DNA of 64,000 bases from Hydrogenophaga flava NBRC 102514 (GCF_001571145.1 NZ_BCTF01000004.1:155885-219884), one strand, 5' to 3'. Shown: positions 19,278 through 29,139, counted from the first letter of the stretch. Notes: generated by a model not told the origin, from the sequence alone. Numbers and translations are program-made.

Positions 19278-19590
19278 CTCCGGCTCACGCTCGCGGGTGA
19301 CCTCAACTGCGCGCCACCCGAATCGCATCAACACCGGAGGGGTTCGCCCGCTCTGTGGCAACCGCGAATCGAGCCTGCGCCCGCCAGCCCGCACCACCCA
19401 CCTTGAACAAATTTGTGGATTCACCGACAGGGACTCCCCTCCTCGCCCCCCCGACACATCAGCTAGGCTGGGGCTTGGGGTGCCCGGGCGCAGGCTCGAT
19501 TCGCGGTTGCCCCAGAGGCTGTGCGCAAGCCTCTCATTGACGAAGTGACGATCGCACACCCGGGCAGGCGCCCGCGAGCGTGAGCTGGAG
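19278..19590. repeat. nested inverted repeat element in the hemL-purH gap
   Basis: The outer arms 19278-19297 and 19571-19590 match at 19 of 20 positions in inverted orientation. The inner arms 19351-19383 and 19485-19517 match at 32 of 33. The spacer between outer and inner arm is 53 bp on both sides, although the spacer sequences themselves have diverged, and the central loop is 101 bp. No coding potential is credible. The symmetric layout suggests a palindromic mobile or structural element such as a MITE-like unit. Nothing else was seen in this 516-bp gap apart from the two terminators. Confidence 0.7.
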
Positions 19591-19633
19591 AACGGGCGCC
19601 ACGAGCCCCTGCCCCCACAACAGCAGGCCAGAA

Positions 19634-19663
19634 AAAAGGGGCTCTAAAACGAGCCCCTTTTCA
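19634..19663. terminator. bidirectional terminator downstream of purH
   Basis: A perfect 11-bp stem AAAAGGGGCTC / GAGCCCCTTTT has a 6-nt loop and A/T tracts on both sides. It lies just after the purH stop (minus strand) and can also stop rightward transcription from hemL. Confidence 0.85.
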
Positions 19664-19679
19664 GCGCAACGAAAACATA

Positions 19680-21278
19680 TCAGTGGCGGAAGTGGCGCAC
19701 GCCCGTGAACACCATCGCCACACCACGCTCGTTCGCGGCGTCGATCACTTCCTGATCGCGCATCGAGCCACCGGGCTGGGCCACGCAGGTTGCACCCGCG
19801 TCCACCACCACGTCCAGACCGTCGCGGAACGGGAAGAAGGCGTCGCTCGCCACCACCGTGCCCTGCAGCGACAGCTTGGCCGCTTCGGCCTTGATGCTGG
19901 CGATACGGGCCGAGTCCAGGCGGCTCATCTGGCCGGCGCCCACGCCCATGGTCATGCCGTTCTTGCAGAACACGATGGCGTTGGATTTCACGTACTTGGC
20001 CACCTTCCAGGCGAACAGCAGGTCCTGCAGTTCTTCCGGCGTCGGCTGCTTGACGGTGACCACCTTGAGGTCGGCCAGCGCCAGCTCGTGGTTGTCGGCG
20101 GCCTGCAGCAGCAGGCCCGAACCCACGCGCTTGGCGTCCATGGCGTTGCGACCCTGGTCCCAGGCGCTGGCGCCGCCGGCCGGCAGCGCGATCTTCATCA
20201 GGCGCACATTGACCTTGGGCTTGAAAACTTCGAGTGCTTCAGCCGTGAAGTCGGGCGCCATCAGCACCTCGACAAACTGCTTGACCACGGCCTCGGCGGC
20301 GGCCTTGTCCACCGTGCGGTTGAACGCGATGATGCCGCCGAAGGCGCTGGTCGGGTCGGTCTGGAAGGCCTTGGCATAGGCCTCGTGCGCATCCTTGCCC
20401 ACGGCCACGCCGCAAGGGTTGGCGTGCTTGACGATCACGCAGGCCGGGGCCTCGAAGCTCTTGACGCATTCCCAGGCCGCGTCGGCATCGGCGATGTTGT
20501 TGTAGCTCAGCTCCTTGCCCTGCAGCTGCACGCCGGTGACCAGCGAGCCGGGGGCCGGGTACAGGTCGCGGTACAGCGCGGCCTGCTGGTGGCTGTTCTC
20601 GCCGTAGCGCAGGTCCTGGACTTTGGTGAAGATGCCGTTGCTCTGACCTGGGAACAGCGCACGCTGAGGCACATAGGTTTCGGACAGCTTCTCGGCCTCG
20701 AAGCTGACGGACGACAGGTAATCGCTGATCGCGCCGTCGTACAGGGCGATGCGGTTGAAGGCGGCGACCGACAGTGCGAAACGCAGCTGGTCGCTCAGCT
20801 TGCCGTTGGCCTTCAACTCACCGATCACGGCCTCGTACTGGCCGGCGTCGGTGACCACGCCCACGTCCTTCCAGTTCTTGGCGGCGCTGCGCACCATGGC
20901 CGGACCACCGATGTCGATGTTCTCGATCGCGTCGGCCAGCGTACAGCCGGCCTTGGCCACCGTGGCCTCGAACGGGTAGAGGTTCACCACCAGCAGGTCG
21001 ATGGTGTCGATGCCGTGTTCCTTCAGCGCGGCCATGTGATCGGGCAGTTCGCGACGGGCCAGCAGGCCGCCGTGCACCTTGGGGTGCAGGGTCTTGACGC
21101 GGCCGTCCAGCATCTCGGGGAAGTTGGTGACCTCGGCCACTTCGGTGACCGGCAGGCCCTTGTCGGCCAGCAGCTTGGCGGTGCCGCCGGTAGAGAGGAG
21201 TTTCACACCGAGGCCGTGCAGGGCCTGGGCGAATTCGACGATACCGGTCTTGTCGGAGACGGAGAGAAGTGCGCGCAT
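19680..21278 (-). CDS. purH: bifunctional AICAR formyltransferase / IMP cyclohydrolase
   Basis: A 532-aa enzyme catalysing the last two steps of IMP synthesis. The N-terminal MGS-like cyclohydrolase begins [15 protein letters not shown] with LLSTGGTAK and ends near residue 150. The C-terminal transformylase has the catalytic Lys-His pair in [14 protein letters not shown] and ends [12 protein letters not shown]. The ATG at 21278 matches the family N-terminus. It is last in dusB-fis-purH, 50 bp after fis. Confidence 0.96.
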   Translation of the reverse strand: MRALLSVSDKTGIVEFAQALHGLGVKLLSTGGTAKLLADKGLPVTEVAEVTNFPEMLDGRVKTLHPKVHGGLLARRELPDHMAALKEHGIDTIDLLVVNLYPFEATVAKAGCTLADAIENIDIGGPAMVRSAAKNWKDVGVVTDAGQYEAVIGELKANGKLSDQLRFALSVAAFNRIALYDGAISDYLSSVSFEAEKLSETYVPQRALFPGQSNGIFTKVQDLRYGENSHQQAALYRDLYPAPGSLVTGVQLQGKELSYNNIADADAAWECVKSFEAPACVIVKHANPCGVAVGKDAHEAYAKAFQTDPTSAFGGIIAFNRTVDKAAAEAVVKQFVEVLMAPDFTAEALEVFKPKVNVRLMKIALPAGGASAWDQGRNAMDAKRVGSGLLLQAADNHELALADLKVVTVKQPTPEELQDLLFAWKVAKYVKSNAIVFCKNGMTMGVGAGQMSRLDSARIASIKAEAAKLSLQGTVVASDAFFPFRDGLDVVVDAGATCVAQPGGSMRDQEVIDAANERGVAMVFTGVRHFRH

Positions 21279-21328
21279 GGGATGTGCTCTGGGGAGGTTT
21301 GAAATTCGGGTGCCGGTGGCCAAATGGC

Positions 21329-21565
21329 TCAGTCAATGAGCTTGTGTTCGAGCAGCTTCTTGCGCAGCGTGTTGCGGTTCAGCCCCAGCCATTGCGCGGC
21401 GCGCGACTGGTTGTTCTGCGACTGCTGCATCACGACTTCGAGCAGGGGCTTCTCCACCGCCTTGACCAGCATGTCGTGCAGGCCGGCCGGGTCGGTGCCG
21501 TCGAGGTCGCGGAAATAGCTTTCGATGCTGGCACGCACACAGTCGTGCAGGTTGTGGTTGCTCAT
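21329..21565 (-). CDS. fis: Fis-family nucleoid DNA-binding protein
   Basis: A 78-aa protein with the Fis C-terminal helix-turn-helix [21 protein letters not shown]. The N-terminal beta-hairpin region ([18 protein letters not shown]) is shorter than the 98-aa E. coli protein. Its start overlaps the dusB stop by 4 bp (ATGA), the ancestral dusB-fis linkage shared with enterobacteria. It is expected to act as a global regulator and architectural factor. Confidence 0.93.
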   Translation of the reverse strand: MSNHNLHDCVRASIESYFRDLDGTDPAGLHDMLVKAVEKPLLEVVMQQSQNNQSRAAQWLGLNRNTLRKKLLEHKLID

Positions 21566-22602
21566 GCTGCCAGTTTCCAGTCTTCTCGGGTGTGGTTGTC
21601 TTCTTGCTGGCCGGCCGCGGCCCAGGCGTCGAGGCTGTCGCGCACGCAGTCCAGCTGCGCCTGCGCGGTCGTGAGCGCATTGACGCGCTGGCGGAACGTT
21701 GCGGCCTTGCCCGCGGGCAGGGGCAGTGCCTGGGCGTACCAGCCCAGGTGCTTGCGCGCGCTGCGCACGCCGGTGTATTCACCGTACAGGCTGTAGTGAT
21801 CTTCCAGGTGATCGAGCAGCCAGGCCTTGACTTCCATCAGGTCGGGCGCCGGCAGCTCTTGGCCGGTCGACAGGAAGTGCGCAATCTCGCGGAAGATCCA
21901 GGGCCGGCCTTGTGCCGCGCGGCCGATCATGATCGCGTCGGCACCCGTCTGGCGCAGCACCTCGGCCGCCTTGTGCGGGCTGTCGATGTCGCCGTTGGCG
22001 ACCACGGGAATGCGCACGGCGCGCTTGATCGCTGCCACGGTGTAGTGCTCGGCGAAGCCCTTGTAGCCCTGCTCGCGCGTGCGGCCGTGCACCGTCAGCA
22101 TCTGCACGCCGGCGGCTTCGGCGGCCTTCGCGATCACGGGCGCGTTCTTCACGTCGGCGCACCAGCCGGTGCGCATCTTGAGCGTGACCGGCACGCCGTG
22201 CGGCGCTGCCGCGTCGACCACCGCCTCGACGATCTGCAGCGCCAGCGCCTCGTCCTGCATCAGGGCCGAACCGGCCCACTTGTTGCAGACCTTTTTGGCC
22301 GGGCAGCCCATGTTGATGTCGATGATCTGCGCGCCGCGGTCGATGTTGTAGCGCGCGGCATCGGCCATCATCTGCGCGTCGGTGCCGGCGATCTGCACCG
22401 CGATGGGGCCGGGCTCGCCGCTGTGGTCGGCGCGGCGCGAGGTCTTGAGGCTGTCCTGCAGATCGGGCCGGCTGGTGACCATCTCGCTGACCGCATACCC
22501 CGCGCCCAGTCGCTTGCACAGCTTGCGGAACGGCCGGTCCGTCACCCCCGCCATGGGCGCAACGAACAGGGCATTCGGCAGGGTGTACGGACCCAGTTGC
22601 AT
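21562..22602 (-). CDS. dusB: tRNA-dihydrouridine synthase B
   Basis: A 346-aa flavoenzyme with FVAPMAGVTDRPFR, the catalytic Cys in NMGCPAKKVCNKWAGSAL, LKMRTGW, the HGRTREQGYKG phosphate/tRNA block and ANGDI. It reduces uridine in the tRNA D-loop. It is first gene of dusB-fis-purH and divergent from the YqaA-like gene, with a 143-bp gap that should carry both promoters. Confidence 0.95.
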   Translation of the reverse strand: MQLGPYTLPNALFVAPMAGVTDRPFRKLCKRLGAGYAVSEMVTSRPDLQDSLKTSRRADHSGEPGPIAVQIAGTDAQMMADAARYNIDRGAQIIDINMGCPAKKVCNKWAGSALMQDEALALQIVEAVVDAAAPHGVPVTLKMRTGWCADVKNAPVIAKAAEAAGVQMLTVHGRTREQGYKGFAEHYTVAAIKRAVRIPVVANGDIDSPHKAAEVLRQTGADAIMIGRAAQGRPWIFREIAHFLSTGQELPAPDLMEVKAWLLDHLEDHYSLYGEYTGVRSARKHLGWYAQALPLPAGKAATFRQRVNALTTAQAQLDCVRDSLDAWAAAGQQEDNHTREDWKLAA

Positions 22603-22745
22603 GGCGATGGGAGAATGGTCTGGAGGGTGGGTGTCGCGGCGAAGGCGGCGTCGCCCGCGCGAAAGGGATGCGCATTGTATCTGCCTGTTTTTTCAGCAGA
22701 CGATATCCCGACCACCGGTTGCACCTTGATACCCACACCCCGCAC

Positions 22746-23228
22746 ATGCCCGACTGGCTGAGTTCCCTGTTGCACTGGCTGGCCATGCCGGAGGCCGGCC
22801 TGGGCGCCCTCCTGGTGGTGTCCTTCGTGTCGGCCACGCTGCTGCCGGTCGGCTCGGAGGCCGCCCTGTTCGGTCTGCTCAAGCTCAACCCCGAACTGTT
22901 CTGGCCCGCCATCGCGGTGGCCACCGTCGGCAACACCGCGGGCGGTGCGCTCAACTGGTTCATCGGCGCCGGCGCGCACCGGGTGGTCGACCGCGCCCGT
23001 CACAAATCCACCGAACTGCACGCGCTGGACTGGCTGCAGCGCTTCGGCCCCAAGGCCTGCGTGATGGCCTGGCTGCCGGTGATCGGCGACCCGCTGTGTG
23101 CGGTGGCGGGCTGGCTGCGCTTTCCGTTCTGGCCCTGCGTGGCGTGGATGGCAGTGGGCAAGCTGCTGCGCTACATCGTGCTCACGGCCTTGCTGCTGTG
23201 GGTGTTCCCGGGGGGACTCTCGTTCTGA
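22746..23228 (+). CDS. YqaA-type membrane protein (DedA-like/SNARE-associated family)
   Basis: A 160-aa protein with the motif SFVSATLLPVGSEAALF of the YqaA family, GNTAGGALNWFIG, and several hydrophobic helices including a C-terminal one (LRYIVLTALLLWVFPGG). Function is not established; DedA relatives are linked to lipid flipping and envelope homeostasis. I used the ATG at 22746, since the upstream in-frame residues are basic and unlike the family. Confidence 0.85.
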   Translation: MPDWLSSLLHWLAMPEAGLGALLVVSFVSATLLPVGSEAALFGLLKLNPELFWPAIAVATVGNTAGGALNWFIGAGAHRVVDRARHKSTELHALDWLQRFGPKACVMAWLPVIGDPLCAVAGWLRFPFWPCVAWMAVGKLLRYIVLTALLLWVFPGGLSF

Positions 23229-23261
23229 CCGGTCGCCCCAGGCGCCCGCGATACTGCACCG

Positions 23262-24434
23262 ATGTCCACCCCGCCTCACCGTGCGCGCCCGTCGTCCGCC
23301 CTCTGGGCGCTGATGACCGGCAACTTCGTGATCGGTACCGGCGTGATGGCCGTGCCCGGCACCCTGCCCGACATCAGCCAGTCGCTGAACGTGTCGATTC
23401 CGCAGGCCGGCCAGCTGATCACCGCCGCGGCCATCATGATGGGCCTGGGCGCACCGCTGTTCGCCACCCTGGTCGCCGGCTGGGACCGGCGCCGCCTGCT
23501 CACCCTGACCCTGCTCTGGTACGCGCTGCTGATGGGACTGTGTGCCCTCGCACCCAGCTACCTGGGCCTGCTGCCACTGCGCGTGCTGGCCGTGGTAGCG
23601 CCGGCCGTCTTCACCCCGCAGGCAGCCGCCTGCATCGGCCTGCTGGTGCCCGAGGCGCAGCGCGGGCGTGCCATCTCGTTCGTGTTCCTGGGCTGGTCGG
23701 TGGCCTCGGTGCTGGGCATGCCGTTGTCGGCGTGGATCGGCGGCGTGCTGGGCTGGCGCTGGGCATTTGCCATGGTCGCGGTGCTGGCCGTCGCCAGCGC
23801 CAGCTGGGTCTGGCGCGCCATGCCCGACGGCGTGCGGCCGGCGGCCCTGTCGCGGGCCGCCTGGGGCCAGACGCTGGGGTCGGCGCCGCTGATGCTGGCG
23901 CTGGGTGTCACCCTGCTGTCCGCCTTCGGCCAGTTCACCCTGTTCTCCTATTTCGCACCCTACCTGCAGCAGACCCTCGCGGCCGGCGCGACCACGCTGT
24001 CGCTGCTGTTCCTCTGGTTCGGTGCCTTCGGCCTGGCCGGCAACGTCCTGCTCACGCGCTGGGTCGACCGGCTGGGTGCTCCATCGGCCACCCTGGTCGC
24101 GCTCTCGCTGATGGCCATCAGCCTCGCGCTCTGGCCCGCCGGCGAGGCGGGGCTGGTCGCACAGGCGCTGGTGATGGTGCCCTGGGCACTCGGCTGCTTC
24201 GCCGGCAACTCGGCCCAGCAGGCGCGCCTGGTGCAGCTCTCACCGGTGCTGGCGCCGGCATCCGTGGCGCTCAACACCTCGGCCATGTACGCCGGTCAGG
24301 GACTGGGTGCCGCGCTGGGTGGCGCGCTGATCGCGCAAGGCCACATGCTGCGGCTGCACTGGGTCGGGCTGGCGCTGATGCTGCTGGCCATGGGCCTGAG
24401 CATCTGGGCCTCGAAGGCTCAGAAGCGCTCGTAA
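23262..24434 (+). CDS. MFS transporter, DHA1 (AraJ/drug efflux-like)
   Basis: A 390-aa polytopic protein with about 12 hydrophobic segments and the cytoplasmic loop GWDRRRLL between helices 2 and 3. FVIGTGVMAVPGTLPDIS at helix 1 and GWSVASVLGMPLSAWIG at helix 5 (motif C-like) place it among DHA1 proton antiporters. The substrate is unknown. It follows the YqaA gene by 33 bp. Its 3' end overlaps the 3' end of the opposing pseudouridine synthase gene by 16 bp. Confidence 0.88.
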   Translation: MSTPPHRARPSSALWALMTGNFVIGTGVMAVPGTLPDISQSLNVSIPQAGQLITAAAIMMGLGAPLFATLVAGWDRRRLLTLTLLWYALLMGLCALAPSYLGLLPLRVLAVVAPAVFTPQAAACIGLLVPEAQRGRAISFVFLGWSVASVLGMPLSAWIGGVLGWRWAFAMVAVLAVASASWVWRAMPDGVRPAALSRAAWGQTLGSAPLMLALGVTLLSAFGQFTLFSYFAPYLQQTLAAGATTLSLLFLWFGAFGLAGNVLLTRWVDRLGAPSATLVALSLMAISLALWPAGEAGLVAQALVMVPWALGCFAGNSAQQARLVQLSPVLAPASVALNTSAMYAGQGLGAALGGALIAQGHMLRLHWVGLALMLLAMGLSIWASKAQKRS

Positions 24435-25192
24435 GGCATCAGGTAGCGCCATTGCCCCACCGGCAGCCCGGCCAGGGCGATGCGTCCCAGCCGCAAACGC
24501 CGCAGACTGGTGAGCTGCAGCCCGGCACGCTCGCACAGGTGCGCCACCTGGCCGGGACGGTTGCCCTTGATCGCCAGCCGCAGCCGAAGCTCGCTCTGCC
24601 AGCTGGCGCGCGCCGTCGGCACCGCCCATCCATCGAAGAACGCGGGCTTGCCCAGTGAGCGGAGCACCTCATCGCGCCGCTCCTCGTCTTCCAGCGCCGG
24701 ATCGGCCGCCACCTCGGCCAGCCATTCGTGCTCCAGCTGGGTGGCGTCTTCGGTCATCTTGCGCGCCACACCGGGGTTCTGTGTGAACACCATCAGGCCG
24801 CTGGCCAGCTCGCCCAGCGGAGCCACTGCCAGCAGCTTGTGCCGGTGCGCCTTGAGCGGGCGCACGCCCGAGCGGTCACCAGGAAAGCGCTGGTCGGGCG
24901 CGAACCAGCGCGCCGCCACGTCATCGGGGAGAAACGGTGCGTCGGGCAGAACATGCCCGGCCGGCTTGTGCCAGATCAGCGTCACCGAGGCCAGCGATTC
25001 GAGCCTCGCCTTCGGGTCCAGGGTGACGACCTGTTCGTCGCGCACCCGCTCCATGGGCTCCTCGACGACCTTGCCATCGACCCGCACCCAGCCCCTGGCG
25101 ATGTAGCGTTCGGCGTCGCTGCGCGAGCAGGGCAGCTGTGCGGCCAGGCGTTTGGCCAGGCGCTGCGGTTCGGGCCGGCCGGTGTTGGACAT
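24419..25192 (-). CDS. RluF/RsuA-like pseudouridine synthase lacking the catalytic Asp
   Basis: A 257-aa protein with an N-terminal S4 RNA-binding domain (LAKRLAAQLPCSRSDAERYIARGWVRVDG) followed by a pseudouridine-synthase-like domain with VTLIWHKPAGHV. Where the family has GRLD plus xxSxGLLLLT, this protein reads APLGELASGLMVFT, so the catalytic Asp position appears to be Gly. The C-terminal block LRRLRLGRIALAGLPVGQWRYL is family-like. It may be an RNA-binding protein without isomerase activity, or use the nearby Glu. It is coupled to ychF (5 bp apart). Confidence 0.8.
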   Translation of the reverse strand: MSNTGRPEPQRLAKRLAAQLPCSRSDAERYIARGWVRVDGKVVEEPMERVRDEQVVTLDPKARLESLASVTLIWHKPAGHVLPDAPFLPDDVAARWFAPDQRFPGDRSGVRPLKAHRHKLLAVAPLGELASGLMVFTQNPGVARKMTEDATQLEHEWLAEVAADPALEDEERRDEVLRSLGKPAFFDGWAVPTARASWQSELRLRLAIKGNRPGQVAHLCERAGLQLTSLRRLRLGRIALAGLPVGQWRYLMPYERF

Positions 25193-25197
25193 GGCGT

Positions 25198-26289
25198 TCA
25201 GGACGAGAACAGGAAGTTCATCACGTCGCCGTCCTTGACGACGTAGTCCTTGCCTTCAGCGCGCATCTTGCCGGCGTCCTTGGCACCCTGTTCGCCCTTG
25301 AACTGGATGAAGTCATCGAACGCGATGGTCTGGGCGCGGATGTAGCCCTTCTCAAAGTCGGTGTGGATCACGCCGGCCGCCTGCGGGCCGGTGTCGCCGA
25401 CGTGGATGGTCCAGGCGCGCACTTCCTTCACACCGGCGGTGAAGTAGGTCTGCAGGCCCAGCAGCTTGTAGGCGGCGCGGATCAGGCGGTTCAGGCCCGG
25501 CTCGTCCTGGCCCAGCTCCTTGAGGAATTCGAGCCGGTCGGCATCGTCCATCTCGGAGAGTTCGGCCTCGATCTTGGCGCAGATGGCGACCACGGGCGCG
25601 TTCTGCTTCTCGGCGAAGGCCTTGAGGCGGTCCAGGAAGGGGTTGTTCTCGAAACCATCTTCCGACACGTTGGCCACGAACATGGCCGGCTTGGCGGTGA
25701 TCAGGAAGAACTGCTTGAGCTGGGCTCGCTCTTCCTTGCTGAAGTCGATGGTGCGCACCGGCTGGGTGTCGTTGAGCGCGGTCTGGCACTTCTCCAGGAT
25801 GGCCAGCTGCTTGATCGCTTCCTTGTCGCCCGCACGCGCCACTTTGCTCACACGGTGGATGGCTTTTTCCACCGAGGCCAGGTCGGCCAGGCACAGCTCG
25901 GTCTGGATCACCTCGATGTCGGCGATCGGGTCGACCTTGTTGGCGACGTGGATCACGTTCGGGTCTTCGAAGCAGCGCACCACGTTGACGATGGCGTCGG
26001 TCTCGCGGATGTGGGCCAGGAACTTGTTGCCCAGGCCTTCACCGGTGCTGGCACCGGCCACCAGGCCGGCGATGTCGACGAACTCCACGATGGCGGGCAC
26101 CACGCGCTCGGGCTTGACGATCTCGGACAGCTGGGCCAGGCGCGGATCGGGCACTTCCACCACGCCGGTGTTGGGCTCGATGGTGCAGAAGGGGTAGTTT
26201 TCAGCGGCGATGCCGGCCTTGGTCAGGGCGTTGAAAAGAGTGGACTTGCCGACGTTGGGCAGGCCGACGATGCCGCATTGGAGACTCAT
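25198..26289 (-). CDS. ychF: redox-regulated ATPase YchF (OLA1 type)
   Basis: A 363-aa Obg-family P-loop protein with [15 protein letters not shown] (G1), [17 protein letters not shown] (G3) and FVANVSE (modified G4, NxxE, giving ATP rather than GTP preference). The C-terminal TGS domain ends [26 protein letters not shown] and [13 protein letters not shown]. It binds ribosomes and affects stress responses in E. coli. It is followed by the RluF-like gene. Confidence 0.95.
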   Translation of the reverse strand: MSLQCGIVGLPNVGKSTLFNALTKAGIAAENYPFCTIEPNTGVVEVPDPRLAQLSEIVKPERVVPAIVEFVDIAGLVAGASTGEGLGNKFLAHIRETDAIVNVVRCFEDPNVIHVANKVDPIADIEVIQTELCLADLASVEKAIHRVSKVARAGDKEAIKQLAILEKCQTALNDTQPVRTIDFSKEERAQLKQFFLITAKPAMFVANVSEDGFENNPFLDRLKAFAEKQNAPVVAICAKIEAELSEMDDADRLEFLKELGQDEPGLNRLIRAAYKLLGLQTYFTAGVKEVRAWTIHVGDTGPQAAGVIHTDFEKGYIRAQTIAFDDFIQFKGEQGAKDAGKMRAEGKDYVVKDGDVMNFLFSS

Positions 26290-26355
26290 GGAATACCTCG
26301 AAAAATCAACCCGAAAGTGTAAGCGACGGGCCTGAAACGGTTAATCTGGCCGCCC

Positions 26356-27030
26356 ATGGCCATCCCTGCGACGCCCCCCTTGCCACACCACCCACCGACG
26401 CCGCGTATCGGCGCCGTGCTGCTGGCGGCCGGGTCGGCCTCGCGCATGGGCCACCGTCCCAAGTGCCTGCTGGAGCACGGTGGCCAGGCCATCGTGCGGC
26501 GGCAGGTGCAGGCGCTGCTGGGCGCGGGCCTGGCCCCGGTCGTGGTGGTGCTGGGCCACTACCGCGACCAGGTGGCCGCCGCGCTGGACGGACTGCCGGT
26601 GGAACGTGTGGTCAACCCAGACCCGGAGGCGCCGCAGAGCCAGTCGCTGCACCAGGGCCTGACCGCGCTGCCCGCGGGGCTGGATGCGGTGCTGGTCTCG
26701 CTGGCCGACCTGCCGCTGATCGGGCCAGCCGAAATCGCCGCCCTCGTCGCCGCCTGGCAGCAGCGCCCCGCCGGCACCGGCTTCGTGCGCCCCTGGGTGG
26801 ACGGGCAGCCAGGCAACCCGGTGCTGCTGGACGCATCGGTCTGTCGCGATCTGCTGTCGGGCGGTCCTGACCTGTCGGGCCAGCAGTGGGCGGCCCGCCA
26901 CCCGGACCGGGTGCACCGCTGGGCGACGGACCAGCGGGCCTACATCACCGATGTCGACCGCCCGCAGGATCTTGATGTCCTGGCTGCGCAGGGCATTGCA
27001 CTGTGCTGGCCCGACGACCGGTCAGCCTGA
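26356..27030 (+). CDS. MobA-like nucleotidyltransferase (molybdenum cofactor cytidylyl/guanylyltransferase family)
   Basis: A 224-aa NTP transferase with the signature VLLAAGSASRMGHRPKCLL and the metal Asp in VSLADLPLIG. It resembles MocA/YgfJ-type enzymes that attach CMP or GMP to molybdopterin. The adjacent convergent gene encodes a MOSC protein, which also belongs to molybdenum-cofactor biology. The exact nucleotide used cannot be read from the sequence. Confidence 0.8.
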   Translation: MAIPATPPLPHHPPTPRIGAVLLAAGSASRMGHRPKCLLEHGGQAIVRRQVQALLGAGLAPVVVVLGHYRDQVAAALDGLPVERVVNPDPEAPQSQSLHQGLTALPAGLDAVLVSLADLPLIGPAEIAALVAAWQQRPAGTGFVRPWVDGQPGNPVLLDASVCRDLLSGGPDLSGQQWAARHPDRVHRWATDQRAYITDVDRPQDLDVLAAQGIALCWPDDRSA

Positions 27031-27039
27031 GGACAGGGT

Positions 27040-27945
27040 TCAGTCGAACGCCCAGTCGGCGCCCACGGCCTGCCCGACCTTCAGCACCAGCCCATCCCCC
27101 GCCAGCACGATGGCGTTCATGCCGAAGGTGATGGCGCCGTTCAGGCGCGGGTCCTGCCGGTAGGCCTGCAGGGCGTCGCTGACCGCGGGGGTCGAGGTAG
27201 CGGTGGCCGGATCGATGTTCGGGATCGGGCAGCGCGCGCAGGGCTTGACGTTCTCCAGCGCGGCCACGCCGCCCTCGGTCTGCACGCGCCAGCCGGCGAT
27301 GCGGTCCTCGTCGTGCGGCTCCACGTCGGACAGCACGATGTTCGGCCGGAAGCGCCGCAGGTCCACCGGCGCTTCGCCCGCGGCCGCCAGCCGCGCGTTC
27401 AGCCCGTCCAGCGAGGCCGTGCTCGCCACCAGCACGCCGAAGCCGTCGGCGAACTGCGTCACCGACTCGCGGCCACCGGTCCATTTCAGGCTGCAGAGGC
27501 GCTTCACCTCGGGGTCGAAGCGCACCAGGCGCAGCTTTTTCAGGCCCTCGGGCGCGTCCGGCCCGAGAAAGTCGGAGAACCACTGCGCCGCCAGGTCGCC
27601 CATGTCCCAGGCCTCGACCTCGTCGTCCCAGACGCGCACGCGGCGCGGCGACTCCACGCCATCCAGCGACAGGTGCAGCGCCAACATGCCCGGCGCGCGC
27701 AGCACCAGCTGGTCGAGCTTGAAGGCGGGCTGGATCAGCGCCATGCGCGGCAGCTCGCGCTGGGTCACGAACTCACCCTGCGCATCCACCACCATCCAGG
27801 TGCGGTCCCATTCGAGGCCGGTTGGTGTGAGCACCGCCTGCTCAAGCGGCACGCCGGCGCAGGATTTGACGGGGTAGATCCAGAGCTGGGCGACGCGGGC
27901 CTGGACATCGGCGGCGGCCACAGGGGACTCGGTGAGGGTGTTCAT
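27040..27945 (-). CDS. MOSC domain-containing protein
   Basis: A 301-aa protein with an N-terminal MOSC beta-barrel domain (VAQLWIYPVKSCAGVPLEQA, GLEWDRTWMVVD) and a C-terminal MOSC domain with RFRPNIVL and the conserved Cys block KPCARCPIPNIDP. Such proteins bind molybdenum or sulfur and act as Moco-dependent reductases such as YcbX/mARC. Unlike E. coli YcbX there is no C-terminal ferredoxin domain. The ATG at 27945 lies 33 bp from the divergent UbiH-like gene. Confidence 0.85.
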   Translation of the reverse strand: MNTLTESPVAAADVQARVAQLWIYPVKSCAGVPLEQAVLTPTGLEWDRTWMVVDAQGEFVTQRELPRMALIQPAFKLDQLVLRAPGMLALHLSLDGVESPRRVRVWDDEVEAWDMGDLAAQWFSDFLGPDAPEGLKKLRLVRFDPEVKRLCSLKWTGGRESVTQFADGFGVLVASTASLDGLNARLAAAGEAPVDLRRFRPNIVLSDVEPHDEDRIAGWRVQTEGGVAALENVKPCARCPIPNIDPATATSTPAVSDALQAYRQDPRLNGAITFGMNAIVLAGDGLVLKVGQAVGADWAFD

Positions 27946-27978
27946 GCCCGGATTGTGGCCTGCTCCTAGAATCCCCGG

Positions 27979-29139
27979 ATGGCTCTCCCCTCCCCGTCTC
28001 CGGCCGCCCCGCGGCGTTTTGATGTGTGCATCCGTGGCGCCGGCGTGGTCGGGCAGACCCTGGCCCTGCTGCTGGCGCGCGAGCGCCTGAAGGTGGCGCT
28101 GGTCTCGGCGCCGCGTTCGCCGGCCGCCGCGCCCGATGTGCGGGCCTACGCGCTCAACACCACGGCCCGCGCGCTGCTGCAGTCGCTGCGGGCCTGGCCC
28201 GAAGACAGCGGCGCGGCGCCCGCGGCGGTGACGCCGGTCACCCGCATGGAGGTGCACGGCGACGATGGTGGCGATTTGCACTTCTCGGCCGCCGACCAGG
28301 GCGTCCCGGCCCTGACCTGGATCGTGGACGTGCCGGCGCTGGAAAAGCGCTTGGCCGACGCCATCGGCTTCCAGGGCGGCATCGAGCGCGTGAACGAACC
28401 CGTGCCGGCCGCGCTGACCGTGGTCTGCGAGGGCAAACGCAGCGCCACCCGCGACGAGCTTGGGCTGGAGTTCGACGTCCGACCCTACCCGCACAAGGCG
28501 GTGGCGGCCCGCCTGACCACCGAACAGCCCCATGGCGGCGTTGCGCGCCAGTGGTTCGCCCGTGGAGAAATCCTCGCCCTGCTGCCGCTGGATGGCGCGC
28601 AGGGGAACTCCGTGGCGCTGGTCTGGTCTGTCCCTGCTCAGCAATCCGAAGAATGGTTGGCCGCCGATCCCCAGGCGCTGGCGCAGGCGGTGCAGGAACG
28701 TTGTGGTTCATCGCTGGGCGGCATGCAACTGCAAGGCCCGGCCCAGGCCTGGCCACTGGAGCTCTCAAGGGCCCGGCGCTGGATCTCGCAGACGGCCCAG
28801 GGCAGTGTGGCGCTGGCCGGTGACGCGGCCCACGCCATGCACCCGCTGGCCGGTCAGGGTCTGAATGTCGGCCTGGCCGACGCTGTGGAACTGGCGCGCG
28901 TGGTCCACGAACGCGAGTTCTGGCGCGAACTGGGCGACCTCAAGCTGCTGCGCCGCTACGAGCGCGCGCGGCAGGCCGAGGTAGGCGCCATGGGCTGGCT
29001 GACCGATGGCCTGTTCGGGCTGTTCGGCCAGACCGACACCCGCGTGCAGGCGCTGCGCAACTGGGGCATGAGCGGCGTCGACCGTCTCGGACCGCTGAAA
29101 CACTGGCTGGCCCGCAAGGCCATGGGCCAGACGGCCTGA
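27979..29139 (+). CDS. UbiH/UbiF/Coq6-family FAD-dependent hydroxylase
   Basis: A 386-aa flavoprotein monooxygenase. It has the dinucleotide-binding GAGVVGQTLALLLAR near residue 20 and the second FAD motif GDAAHAMHPLAGQGLN near residue 280. Ubiquinone-ring hydroxylases are the closest functional group. The DG motif region is weak, so which ring carbon it hydroxylates cannot be decided. It precedes dsbC by 44 bp on the same strand. Confidence 0.85.
   Translation: MALPSPSPAAPRRFDVCIRGAGVVGQTLALLLARERLKVALVSAPRSPAAAPDVRAYALNTTARALLQSLRAWPEDSGAAPAAVTPVTRMEVHGDDGGDLHFSAADQGVPALTWIVDVPALEKRLADAIGFQGGIERVNEPVPAALTVVCEGKRSATRDELGLEFDVRPYPHKAVAARLTTEQPHGGVARQWFARGEILALLPLDGAQGNSVALVWSVPAQQSEEWLAADPQALAQAVQERCGSSLGGMQLQGPAQAWPLELSRARRWISQTAQGSVALAGDAAHAMHPLAGQGLNVGLADAVELARVVHEREFWRELGDLKLLRRYERARQAEVGAMGWLTDGLFGLFGQTDTRVQALRNWGMSGVDRLGPLKHWLARKAMGQTA

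Noticed and set aside
17493..19559. 688-aa open frame on the minus strand opposite thiD and hemL
   Set aside because: It is antisense to two certain genes and is low-complexity His/Gly/Ala sequence, as expected from high-GC antisense frames.
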